A model generated the notes under the pieces. That model saw only the letters and a program-made list of their open reading frames with translations, was not told where the DNA came from and searched no databases. A program made the position numbers and the translations under genes. Shown piece after piece: positions 1 through 8,245 of a DNA stretch of 11,719 bases (positions are counted from its first letter, which is position 1; every line of letters starts with the position of its first letter). The DNA is from Antrodiella citrinella (Eukaryota > Basidiomycota > Agaricomycetes > Polyporales > Steccherinaceae). The stretch lies in NCBI GenBank assembly GCA_004802725.1, contig SGPM01000566.1:1-11719 (forward strand). Direction: 5' to 3'.

Positions 1-840
1 AAGCAGTAGGATCAAAGAGTTTTGAAGTATTAAAAGGAGTTGTTTTCAGATATAGTGTATATATCAGGTCAGGATTTATATAAAGGGATGGAGGAGGGTG
101 TGAATATTGTGCAAAGTATCAGAGAAGACTTTTAGGCTATTATAGGATGGAGGAAAAAGATATTCAGGAATCGTTCTGCCGTTTACCGGCCTCTAAAGCA
201 AGTCTTACTTATGTTCAACTACAGGTTCTACATTCGCTATATAGCTACAAAATACATCATATTGTGGAGATGTGCGTGCGTCACGGGAGCGAGATACCGG
301 ACGAGGTATGAGCGTCGTCACGGGTTCACCCCATGGTACCGAATTCTCGCGCGATGAGGGCGCGATGAGGGCGTGATGAGTGCGCGATGAGTGCGCGCTG
401 AGTACACAAGGACTTTCAGCGGTCAGAATTGTTCAAGTGTTTCTACGCCGGTAGAATGTCTTGCAAATCTTGAAGTCTTGCGGCGCAATAAAATGTTCAG
501 TAGAACTTGAAGTTCTCTCGCACATTTCACCGCCAGTAAAACTTGAAGGCTTAACGGAGTTGAAATCACAAGTAAGATTTAGAATTTTGACCAGTATACT
601 ATCGCTGTTTGTACTTAAAGTGTTACTAGTATTAAGATGTACGCTAAGACTTTCTATTTTGCTTTACATTCTATCAATCAGTAAGATATCAAGTTCTAAC
701 GCAGTTTGTATAGTTGTTTATATTTAATATCCTACTTCACATTTTTCTTGCATAACTACCATCGGTAAAATCAAATAATCTCCGGCGTGTTTGTTCTTTA
801 TGCTCTTTATATTCTTATCCCTTTATCCTCATCTCAATGG
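1..840. other. AT-rich gene-poor stretch with a small GC-rich island
   Basis: I see no credible gene here. The only long plus-strand open frame (461-727) has no recognisable domain, a leucine/isoleucine-rich tail typical of translated AT-rich DNA, and no splice context. A GC-rich patch at about 270-400 stands out. It contains CGTCACGGG twice (279-287 and 316-324) and the 11-bp tandem repeat annotated separately. A second short direct repeat, CAGTARAACTTGAAG, lies at 498-512 and 534-548 with one mismatch. A TATATAAAG-like string lies near 75-85 but no gene follows it. Confidence 0.5.
349..403. repeat. 11-bp tandem repeat, five copies
   Basis: Five head-to-tail copies of an 11-bp unit, consensus GCGCGATGAGK, at 349-359, 360-370, 371-381, 382-392 and 393-403. 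Copies 1 and 2 end in G and copies 3-5 end in T. Copy 3 has one internal C-to-T change and copy 5 one A-to-C change. The array sits in a CpG-rich patch inside AT-rich sequence. This is a minisatellite; the unit length is not a multiple of three and it lies in no credible gene, so I do not read it as coding. Confidence 0.85.
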
Positions 841-841
841 A

Positions 842-963
842 TGTTGTAGAGACATTCTCCTTTGTATAGAATATCATAGAACGTCCTGTAGCTGTATATA
901 AGATCACCTCTGGTCTCTGGAAATAGATCAACTTGTTCCCTTCATCTCTTGTGGATTCTAACA
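842..963 (+). mobile_element. possible short LTR relic (Copia-like)
   Basis: The segment opens with TGTTGTAGAG and closes with TTCTAACA, so its ends form the inverted TGTT/AACA pair typical of LTRs. A TATA box (TGTATATAAG) lies at about 892-901, followed by GAAATAGATCAAC, resembling the promoter and R/U5 part of small fungal Copia LTRs. Against this, it is only 122 bp, the flanks share only GGA rather than a 5-bp target duplication, and no tRNA primer-binding site follows. It could be a solo or truncated LTR, or chance. Confidence 0.3.
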
Positions 964-1840
964 GGAGGCGGACAAAGTTAAAAGACTACTGAAGAGAGAG
1001 TGTTCAGTCATATCATGGCATAGACTAAGTAATTCGACTTACGAGAATGAGGGCAGCACGAGCAGAGTCCACTGACTGAGAAGATATGTAGGCACTGCGA
1101 CTCAGCCAGGTAGACAGTCAGAGACAGAATTTCAGATGCAATAGAAGGGGTCCTAAAGTGCACGAAGAGATGAAGGAGGTTCAGAGTCAATGAATGTGGT
1201 GTCTTAAGCGTGATAGGGAGAACTCACTGTGTCTCCACACATCTCAAGTGGCCAGCTCGCATGCATCAATATTGACGGAGGAGTATGTGTAGAGGCGAGT
1301 TTGTAAGCACAGGTTATTGGTGTTATTGGTGGTGGTCCTGGTCCAGAGAACACGTCAGTATCTGACATGCAAGATGAGTAAGGAGGAAGGTCTGGAAGGG
1401 GACATGGGATGGGATGACTGAGTAAGCAAATAAACAATACTAAGTGAGTGGCTCCGAAAAGGGAGGTGAACTATATTCTATATATGGGAATAGTACATGC
1501 ATAGAATCGTGCACAGCACGTGGGTACATTAGATTAGGTTATGGGTCGTTGGATATTCTTTCACAGACATGGATGTTATTCATGTATGAACAGTTGTGTT
1601 TGGCAGATGTTCTTGCAGTGAAATGGCATGTATTAACAATATATTTGTATCGGACAGACATTGATGGAAATGTATTCTCACAGACCAATCAATCACCCAA
1701 GCAAGTAATGAAGATACAACCATGAACACATATGAGCCATGAAAACTGTTTCACAGGCAATATTATTATGAGATCACCAATGGGGACTCATGATCGCCCA
1801 CAGAGACCCACTTGCAGGGATGTTTGATCCCTCGCATACA
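964..1840 (-). pseudogene. possible downstream part of the decayed minus-strand gene
   Basis: No complete gene is seen. Read on the minus strand there are further splice-like signals continuing from the better-supported relic upstream. One candidate 75-nt intron starts with GTGAGT near 1221 and ends in TTTAG near 1147. Another of about 54 nt starts with GTAAGT near 1046, carries TATGACTGAAC as a branch site, and ends in TTCAG. Short open stretches lie between them, for example 1204-1437, which reads through DVFSGPGPPPITP. No domain is recognised and the frames are broken. It may be 3' exons or intronic and UTR debris of the same gene, or unrelated sequence. Confidence 0.25.
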
Positions 1841-2564
1841 CTAACATTAGATTGGTGTCAGATGTGCATCCAAAGCGGAGATGCACTCACATCAGATGCT
1901 CAGACATGCCTTCCTCTTGCCAGCATTGCGTTCTCGGCTAGTCTGAAAGAGCAAGAGGTATTAGGTATGATCCAGTGCTGTGTGTTCGCTGAAGTACACA
2001 CCTCGACTCAATTGAATGCATCAGTGACGACAGACTGAGATCCACTGTGATCATGAAGATAGTGTAGTACCGCTTGAACACCCTTAGTGGTGAGCTGGAT
2101 AGAAGAGCTGAACCGGGTGCACTCATCCTCGTACTCACTTGCCAAGGTGCAATGTCAGTCTTGCATGCTATGCCAGAAGTTCTCCACCAGTCCTTGTTCC
2201 CTGTGTATTCAATAATGCATGTTCAGGACAGAATGAAGACAATTGATATCACATACTTGTTGTGCTTCATGTCAATCCCATATTCAGCAAGCAGGAACTC
2301 TTCACCACGAAAATTCTTTTGATCATACTTGGGGTCCCACCAAAACCTGACTTTGGGTCATCTCTTTATACCTGCGACCCACCTCATCCTAAAGACAATT
2401 GGTGATCAGTCCTTGTCGCGATGAATATAGTTGGCAAAACATTGTGCTGTGAGTGTCAATGAATTGGCAAATAGACGATCAGATGATTCGCCATCCACAC
2501 TGAGCGTATCATATAAGGGGATCTGCAATCTGTCCAGGTGATATAGAAAAAACTCCTCTTGACC
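1841..2564 (-). pseudogene. decayed multi-exon gene, product unknown
   Basis: On the minus strand, from 2564 downwards, several short stretches read as good protein. 2564-2409 gives 52 codons including PLYDTLSVDGESSDRLFAN and ending in IHRDKD. 2388-2257 contains VGRRYKEMT, then after a one-base frameshift near 2350 RFWWDPKYD and FRGEEFLLAEYGIDM. 2200-2011 gives EQGLVENFWHSM and SEYEDECTRFSSSIQLTTKG with one internal TGA at 2155-2157. 1942-1891 contains LAENAMLARGRH. They are separated by GT-AG introns at 2256-2201 (56 nt), 2001-1943 (59 nt) and 1890-1841 (50 nt). The step from the first to the second stretch is an acceptor-like TTTAG without a clear donor. I do not recognise the family. Stops and frameshifts make it a pseudogene. 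Its upstream end meets the LINE 5' side, so the LINE may have inserted into it. Confidence 0.6.
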
Positions 2565-2636
2565 TCATACCACCACCTCGTTCTAAGTGGCATACATTTA
2601 TCTCAATACAAGTTCTGTCAGTCGACTCTGCAACAG

Positions 2637-4085
2637 ATGCCTACAACGTCTGCAAGCAAAAAGGGATCACAAAACACGACGGCGAGCTCACAGTCGCCAC
2701 CGGCGCTCTCAGCACCATCATCGGCCACAAGTGGCCCGGCACGAGCGCCCACCCCCCATACCCCTCTCGCATCGACCACACACGACAATTCCGATGAAAG
2801 TGCCATCAACGAACTACGCGATATCATCACATCGAGCAGGATAGCGCAAGACAAGAAGGAACAAGCACTCATTTTAATAAGAAGACTACGGGCAGCCTTG
2901 GCTCAGCCGCCAGTGGACTGGGCCGCAACCGATCCTACCGGCCCAGGGAGAACAGTACAGGACATCTCCCCCGAACTGACGGCAAGCATTGCAGTTCATG
3001 CCCAAAGGGTCGTCGAAGACGCACTCCGCTCTTTCACTCTCAAGGCGGACACGGTGTTGAACGCCCATTCTCGCAAGACGGACCAGGCCATCCAGGACGT
3101 CAAAGAGCTGTTGAAAAACACTCCACGACCTCCTGCCCCCTCCGTCTCCCGTGGCTCTTCACACACGACACCCGCTCAAGTCGACAAGCTGCCGATTCAC
3201 TGTCCGCGTGAACTCGAGGTCGTCATCTCCCTGTCTAAGACAGATCACAAATCTGAAACCCGCCGACGATCCTTGGCAGACCTCAAGTTGCAGGTCGAAG
3301 CTGCTCTCACGAAGAGCGGAGTGGTGGGTCTATGAGTAGTGAAGATTCAGGGAGTAAGGAAGATGGCAAATGGAAGCATACTGGTACAGGCACGAACGGA
3401 AGAGAAAGCTAAGTTAATTCTTCTTCATTCGTCTGAATGGTTGACGCACTTTGAACCCAATGCATTGTTGGAGCAGAAGAAGTACTCGATTCATGTCAAC
3501 CTCGTACCCACCTCGTTCGACCCGAAAGGCAAGGGGGCCGCATCCTCCATCTACTACGACAACCAAGGCACTATTCCTTCTCCCCAGTCTATTGTGTCCG
3601 CCCGATGGCTTTTCGAGCACCAAGACTCTGCCAATAAGAAAAGCCACGCATCCATGGTCCTCACTGTGGCAGAAGAGAAGACAGCTGACACCCTGATTTA
3701 TCGTTCCTTAGCTCTTGGAGGCACGCTATGCCCCGTTGAGCGATACATTCCGCTACCTAGCTAATGCTACCACTGCTAAGCCTTCGGCCATATCGCCAAG
3801 GCGTGTCCCGACATCAAGAACCCAAATGCTCTCAAGTGCGCCCGCTGCGCAGGCAATCACGCCACCAGGAATTGTGAGTGCACACATTCTGTAAAGTGTA
3901 CTAACACTCGCAGTTGCACGCATATTCAAGCCAAGTGTGCCAACTGTGGAGGACCACACAAATCCTTCGCCAATGAGTGCCATGTCAAAGCGCAGGCAAA
4001 GGCCGCCCTAACCTCAAGATACTGTTCCTCTCCATACTTCAACCCCTCGTTCCTTCCCCGCGCAGGCAGCGCGGGCGCCGCCTAG
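2637..4085 (+). pseudogene. LINE ORF1 (Gag-like RNA-binding protein) with three in-frame stops
   Basis: One continuous frame of 482 codons from ATG 2637 to TAG 4083-4085, interrupted by TGA 3333-3335 (codon 233), TAA 3762-3764 (codon 376) and TAA 3777-3779 (codon 381). The frame is open upstream to 2559, but MPTTSASKK at 2637 is the first ATG after leader-like sequence. The N-terminus is Ser/Pro/Thr-rich. A charged, helix-prone segment around codons 55-90 may self-associate. Beyond codon 240 (KIQGVRKMANGSILVQA) comes an RRM-like region. Three knuckles follow: CX2CX4HX4C at 3765-3806, with the third stop inside it, CX2CX3HX4C at 3837-3875, and CX2CX3HX6C at 3936-3980. Family knowledge: ORF1 binds element RNA and forms the RNP. 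Each stop is one C-to-T step from a CAA or CGA codon, which is inference. The part after the first stop is not a separate gene. Confidence 0.85.
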
Positions 4086-7000
4086 ATGACCACTAACCCT
4101 ACGCGACTACGGATCAAGAATCTCAACTGCCGGAAACAGCCTGAGGTCCTCAAGTCACTGCTCAACGATACCAACCCCCGCGACTGGGACATTCTGTGTC
4201 TACAGGAGGTCCCATATTTCATTGACCAGCATGCATCATACCGCTCCCAACAATGGCACCTCTTCCTACCCTCCAACGCGGCAGGACGGCACCGCTCCGC
4301 GCTAGTTCGGAGCGTCATATATGTTAATGCTGCTCTTCTCTCAGATTCGTACTCGCAAGTTCCCCTCAAGTCCCTCGACATCACAGCAATCAAGTTCACT
4401 CTCTCGCACAATTCCTTTTCTATTTATTCTATTTATAACCCCTCAAAAACAGATGCCACCGTCACATTGCTCAAGTCTCACCTAGATACCATACCATCGA
4501 TGGACTCTTTCCTCCTTACAGGCGACTTCAACATGCATCACCCGCTATGGGCGGGCCCTTTACTCCCAAGATGCACTCGCCGTTCAGACACGGAGTCGCT
4601 CATCCATCTTCTTTCTGACCACGATCTGACATTATGTTTACCACCAGGAACTCCCACCTTTCTCTCGGACTCCCATCGTACCTGGTCCACCATTGATCTA
4701 GTATTCACAACCAAAGACATCACCGACTTGGTCATCTCATGCAAAACGGATCACGGCCATGGATCCGACTATCAATGCGTGGACACCATTCTCGACTTGG
4801 ACCTACGCCGACGGGATCGCCCAGTCAGACTGAACTGGAGAGAGACCGACTGGAAAGGATTTCACGACGCCGTCATTGATCATTTCGAGATGCATGTTGC
4901 CATGAAGCTGAGTTCTCCATTGCAATCACACGAAGACGTTGACCAGGCTGTCGAAAGCATGACAGAAGGCCTAACGCGAGCCGTGGAGGACAACGTACCC
5001 GTAGTCAAGTCGACAAGCTTCTCGCGACGGTGGTGGACCAAGGAGCTCTCCGCCCAGTGACAGGAACTCAAGGCGACCCAAAACCGTGCTGTGAAGAAGA
5101 ACTCAACGGTGGAAGACCGCGCAGCGGTGCATCCAGCTCAGCGGGTGTACCAGGCAGAGATCAGAAAGCAACAACGACTTCACTGGCGTACTTGGCTTGA
5201 AGAGGCCACAGAGAAGACGGTATGACAAGCAAGCAGATACGTCACACAGGATACAAGTGCCCAGTTGTCTCGCATTCCTGAGCTTCAAACACCCACCAGG
5301 ACGGCAGCCACCAACGAGGAGAAATGTGCCACGCTTATGGGTGTGTTCTTTCCGGAGCCACCAATAGCACAGCTGGACGACATCGAAGGGTTCAACTACC
5401 CCAACATCGAGGACATGGACCCAGTAACAGAGGAGGAGATGGCATACGCGATCAAAGCCCTAAGTCCGTTTAAGGCCCCAGGACCGTCAGGAACCCCGAA
5501 CACCGCCCTTCAACAGTGCTTACCGACGTTGCTGCAACCACTCACAGTCATCGCGAATGCGTCTCTGAGACTTGGGTACCACCCAAGACTGTGGAAGACC
5601 TTCACAACCATCACCCTGCGTAAACCCGGGAAGCCAGACTACATGATACCCAAAGCGTACAGACCTATTGCGCTGGAAGACACAATGGGGAAGGTGATCG
5701 AGTCCGTCATGGCTCAGCGACTGGCTACTATGGCGGAGCAGTACAACCTGCTGCCTCTGAACCACTTCGGCGGACGGCCGGGTCGGACCACTACGGACGC
5801 TGTCCTTTACGTCGTCCAACGGATCAAGGACGCGTGGTGGAAACATCAAGTTACTTCAGTCCTTTTCCTAGACATATCACAAGCTTTCCTGTTGGTTTCT
5901 CACCCACGCCTTCTGCACAACTTACGGAAGAGAGGAGTGCCAGGCGCCATGGTCAACTGGATTGCCAGCTTCCTCACCGACCAATGCACCCAGCTCAAAT
6001 TTGACGACTTCACCTCAGACGTGTTGCTTGCTAGTGTTGGTATTCCACAAGGCTCCCCGCTCTCTTCCATCCTGTACCTTTTCTACTCCGCCGACCTACT
6101 AGAGATAGTAGACCTGAAGGATCGAGACCAGATGGCGGGAGGCTACATCGACGATACAATGCTTGCTGTCTCATCTAGCTCAGTTGCAGAGAATATCACA
6201 ATGTTGGAACAACTTGTCCCAAAGGCATTGGCGTGGTCACGAACACACGCCTGCAAGTTTGATATTGCCAAGTTTCAGCTGGTCCATTTCACCCGTAACG
6301 AGAAGAAGCACACGCCGCTGCCACTGGTGCTCACAGACCACACAATTCAAGCCAGCGACACCGCAAAGTATCTTGGGATAGTCCTCGACCGCCGCCTACG
6401 ATGGCACGAACAGAGCGACGCGGCGGTAGCCAAAGGGACCGCCACGGTCATGGCGATATCCCGACTCACGCGCCCTACCTTTGATATGCCTCATAAGTTC
6501 ATCCGTCAGTTGTTCTGGTCGGTGGTGTTACCACGCATGGAGTATGGTTTAGTTGTATGGTGTGAACCCACACGTCTACGAGACAGAAGCAACCAGCTGA
6601 AAGGTTCCGTGGGTCTTGCAAAGAAATTGGGAAAAGTACAGCGTATCGCGTCACGGCTCATCACGGGCGCCTTCAAAACGACCGCTTCAGACTTCCTCGA
6701 CTTTCATGCCAACATACCACCCATAAGGCTACGACTCAACCAATCCTTGTTCAACAGCACAGCAAGACTTGCATCATTGCCGCCCTCGCACCTGTTGGCC
6801 CCAGCGATTCAAAGATGCCAACATCGGTACCCCAGACTACATCGATCACCACTCCACGAGTTATTCAACGCATTCCCCAAGATCCGCAACCTAGAAACCA
6901 TCGACTGCACACCACTTAAGACTACATGGATCCCTCCGTTCACGTATAGAATTGCTCCGAACAAGGACCAGGCGGAGAAGGAGGTAGCTGACTATGCAGA

Positions 7001-7295
7001 TTCATTCTGTGTGTACTCCGACGGTTCTGGGTACAAGGGTCGGATTGGGGCAGCAGCAGTTGCAAAGACCAAAGACTCACAGCTAAGTGTCCGGCAGCTC
7101 TCTATGGGAACTGATAAACACCACACAGTATTTAAAAGTGAAGTCGTAGGCACTATATTGGCACTGGACATCATTGAATCCCAACCCCGAATCCGCGCCG
7201 CAACCATCCTCCTGGACAACCAGGCTGCCATCAAAGCACTTGCACAGCGACGCCCACGACCAGGCCAGTACCTAGTCAACCTCTTTCACAAGACC
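4086..7295 (+). pseudogene. LINE ORF2 (endonuclease, reverse transcriptase, RNase H) with two stops and lost C-terminus
   Basis: One frame of 1,070 codons starting at ATG 4086 directly after the ORF1 stop, interrupted by TGA 5058-5060 (codon 325) and TGA 5223-5225 (codon 380). The APE-type endonuclease occupies codons ~8-240: LQE with Glu41, GDFNMHHPLW with Asp147 and Asn149, and STIDLVF with Asp204 are present. The final SDH motif reads SDY (Asp228, Tyr229 at 4770-4772), so the catalytic His is missing. The reverse transcriptase follows: KPGKPD and KAYRPIAL, motif A FLDIS (Asp at 5871-5873), motif B GIPQGSPLSSILY near 6042-6077, and motif C YIDD at 6144-6155. RNase H begins near 7008 with YSDGSG (Asp 7020-7022), Glu 7140-7142 and Asp 7215-7217, but the last His/Asp block is gone, cut off at 7295. 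The frame runs on 14 codons into the neighbouring element to a stop at 7335-7337. Confidence 0.9.
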
Positions 7296-7312
7296 TGTTA
7301 TGTCCGTGCGGA
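7296..7312 (+). repeat. left inverted terminal repeat
   Basis: TGTTATGTCCGTGCGGA. It pairs with 8061-8077 at 14 of 17 positions, with the first six bases identical. The junction with the LINE falls between codons (Thr then TGT). Confidence 0.6.
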
Positions 7313-8060
7313 GACGCTACGGAGGGGGAACGGATGAAAGGACGGAGGTAGCGGAAGTGGTACGGAGGTACTACGGACGTTACTGACTGGCTCCGACAAC
7401 GAGTACGGAGGCTCCGTTGAGGAGTCCGGAGGCGGAGTGGAGACGATCTGATGGATGCCAGAGCAAAGGAAGGGAGAGGGAAGGGCAGAACGACGGGGAC
7501 GAAAAGAGGGGCGACAGTTGGACGGAGACGGGGTACACGAACACCACACAGTGGTGGGTGACGTGCTGTCGAGCTCAAGTAATGACAGAGGGTCGGAGGC
7601 CCGAGAGGAGAACACGGAAGAAACATTAATTTACGAACTGGAGAAATGGTACAGTCCTGTCGTAGCTACTTATACCTACGGGGCACCCTACGGAGAATGG
7701 ACGAAGTCCGTATCGGAGGCAGATAGTGGATAAGCGGAAACGTGTAGGGGGCGAGGACTGTGACCGGAGGTCACTGACCGGAACATGAGGGAAACATGAA
7801 CATTCGGTGAGGACGACGGAGGAAGGGATAATAAAGGAAGGAGGAGTCCAGGGGTAGAACATACCGGATGGAGAGGAGCACGGAGGTCTCCGAAGTAGCT
7901 CCGGATGTCCGATAAGAAAACGTGAGCTCAACGGGAAAGCTCAGTAGATCATCACGGCATAAAACCCGTCAGCTCAACGTCCCTAAGTCAGAACGGATGC
8001 TACCGCAGAGGTGTCCTGGTGAACCTCGGAGGCCGGGCTCGGAGGGATCCGGGCGGTAAG

Positions 8061-8077
8061 TCTGCACGAATATAACA
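8061..8077 (-). repeat. right inverted terminal repeat
   Basis: Read on the minus strand it is TGTTATATTCGTGCAGA, the partner of 7296-7312. The similarity fades on both sides of this block, so the boundary is fairly sharp on the outer side. Confidence 0.6.
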
Positions 8078-8245
8078 AAAACCCACCAATGATTATGTAA
8101 CATTACTGGTGTCAAGTTTCGATGCAGTGTGACCTAGAGACGTTGTTGATCGTTCTCACGTAGCATCTTCTCAATCAGCATTCGTTCACCGACATTACTT
8201 ATTTCGTTCTCACCTTTGTTTTTGGCTCCTTCGTATTCTTCAAAC
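8078..8245 (+). promoter_or_regulatory. leader and likely promoter of the host-type gene
   Basis: A 168-bp gap between the CGGAGG-rich element and the start codon. It has no gene and no LINE 3' sequence. The stretch just before the ATG (about 8150-8240) is T- and C-rich, as in many fungal leaders. The start context is CAAACATGAC, with A at -3. No canonical TATA box is seen within the gap; the nearest TATA-like string is inside the upstream element at 7959-7968. An imperfect inverted repeat, ACCAATGATT...AACATTACTGGT, lies at about 8084-8110. Confidence 0.35.

Larger units (their letters stand above)
2565..7295 (+). mobile_element. Tad-like non-LTR retrotransposon (LINE), 3' truncated
   Basis: A two-ORF LINE. 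ORF1 is a nucleic-acid-binding Gag-like protein with three cysteine-histidine knuckles; ORF2 carries APE-type endonuclease, reverse transcriptase and the start of RNase H. This is the domain order of the fungal Tad clade, within the I group of LINEs, which copy themselves by target-primed reverse transcription. The 5' boundary is uncertain: minus-strand coding similarity stops at about 2564 and the LINE leader probably begins there. The 3' end is missing because RNase H stops at codon Thr 7293-7295, where another repeat begins. No 3' UTR, tail or target-site duplication can be seen. Five in-frame stops make it non-autonomous now, yet both frames are otherwise free of indels, which suggests a fairly young copy. 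Confidence 0.85.
7296..8077 (+). mobile_element. CGGAGG-rich element with inverted ends, probable solo LTR
   Basis: The left end TGTTATGTCCGTGCGGA (7296-7312) and the right end TCTGCACGAATATAACA (8061-8077) are inverted copies matching at 14 of 17 positions. Flanking hexamers AAGACC (7290-7295) and AAAACC (8078-8083) match at five of six positions, a possible worn target duplication. The interior has no coding potential on either strand, is purine-rich on the plus strand, and contains CGGAGG at least ten times. Near the right end a TATA-like CATAAAACCC (7959-7968) is flanked by two copies of AGCTCAACG (7925-7933 and 7971-7979). TG...CA ends plus an internal TATA box favour a solo LTR of a Ty3/Gypsy-type element. 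A non-autonomous DNA transposon is the alternative. It begins exactly where the LINE ends, but the missing LINE 3' part does not resume after it. Confidence 0.6.

Noticed and set aside
320..345. tRNA-like B box at GGTTCACCCC
   Set aside because: No matching A box, acceptor stem or anticodon arm could be folded around it.
461..727. 88-codon plus-strand open frame in the left AT-rich region
   Set aside because: No domain, composition like translated AT-rich DNA, no splice or start context, and it includes a short direct repeat.
3339..3764. Apparent separate small gene after the first ORF1 stop
   Set aside because: It is in the same frame as the upstream part, starts only at a GTG, and continues the ORF1 protein up to the zinc knuckles; it is the middle of ORF1 after a nonsense codon.
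5265..7337. Stand-alone 690-codon reverse transcriptase gene
   Set aside because: It has no ATG at its start and is continuous in frame with the endonuclease upstream through two TGA codons, so it is the rest of LINE ORF2. Its last 14 codons belong to the next element.
7276..7931. Minus-strand open frames of about 100 codons in the CGGAGG-rich element
   Set aside because: They arise from the purine-rich plus strand giving Ser/Pro/Arg-rich minus translations; overlapping frames look the same and none has a domain.
8078..8245. Resumption of the LINE RNase H after the inserted element
   Set aside because: None of the three forward frames gives the expected His-Asp block of RNase H or any continuation; stops occur early.
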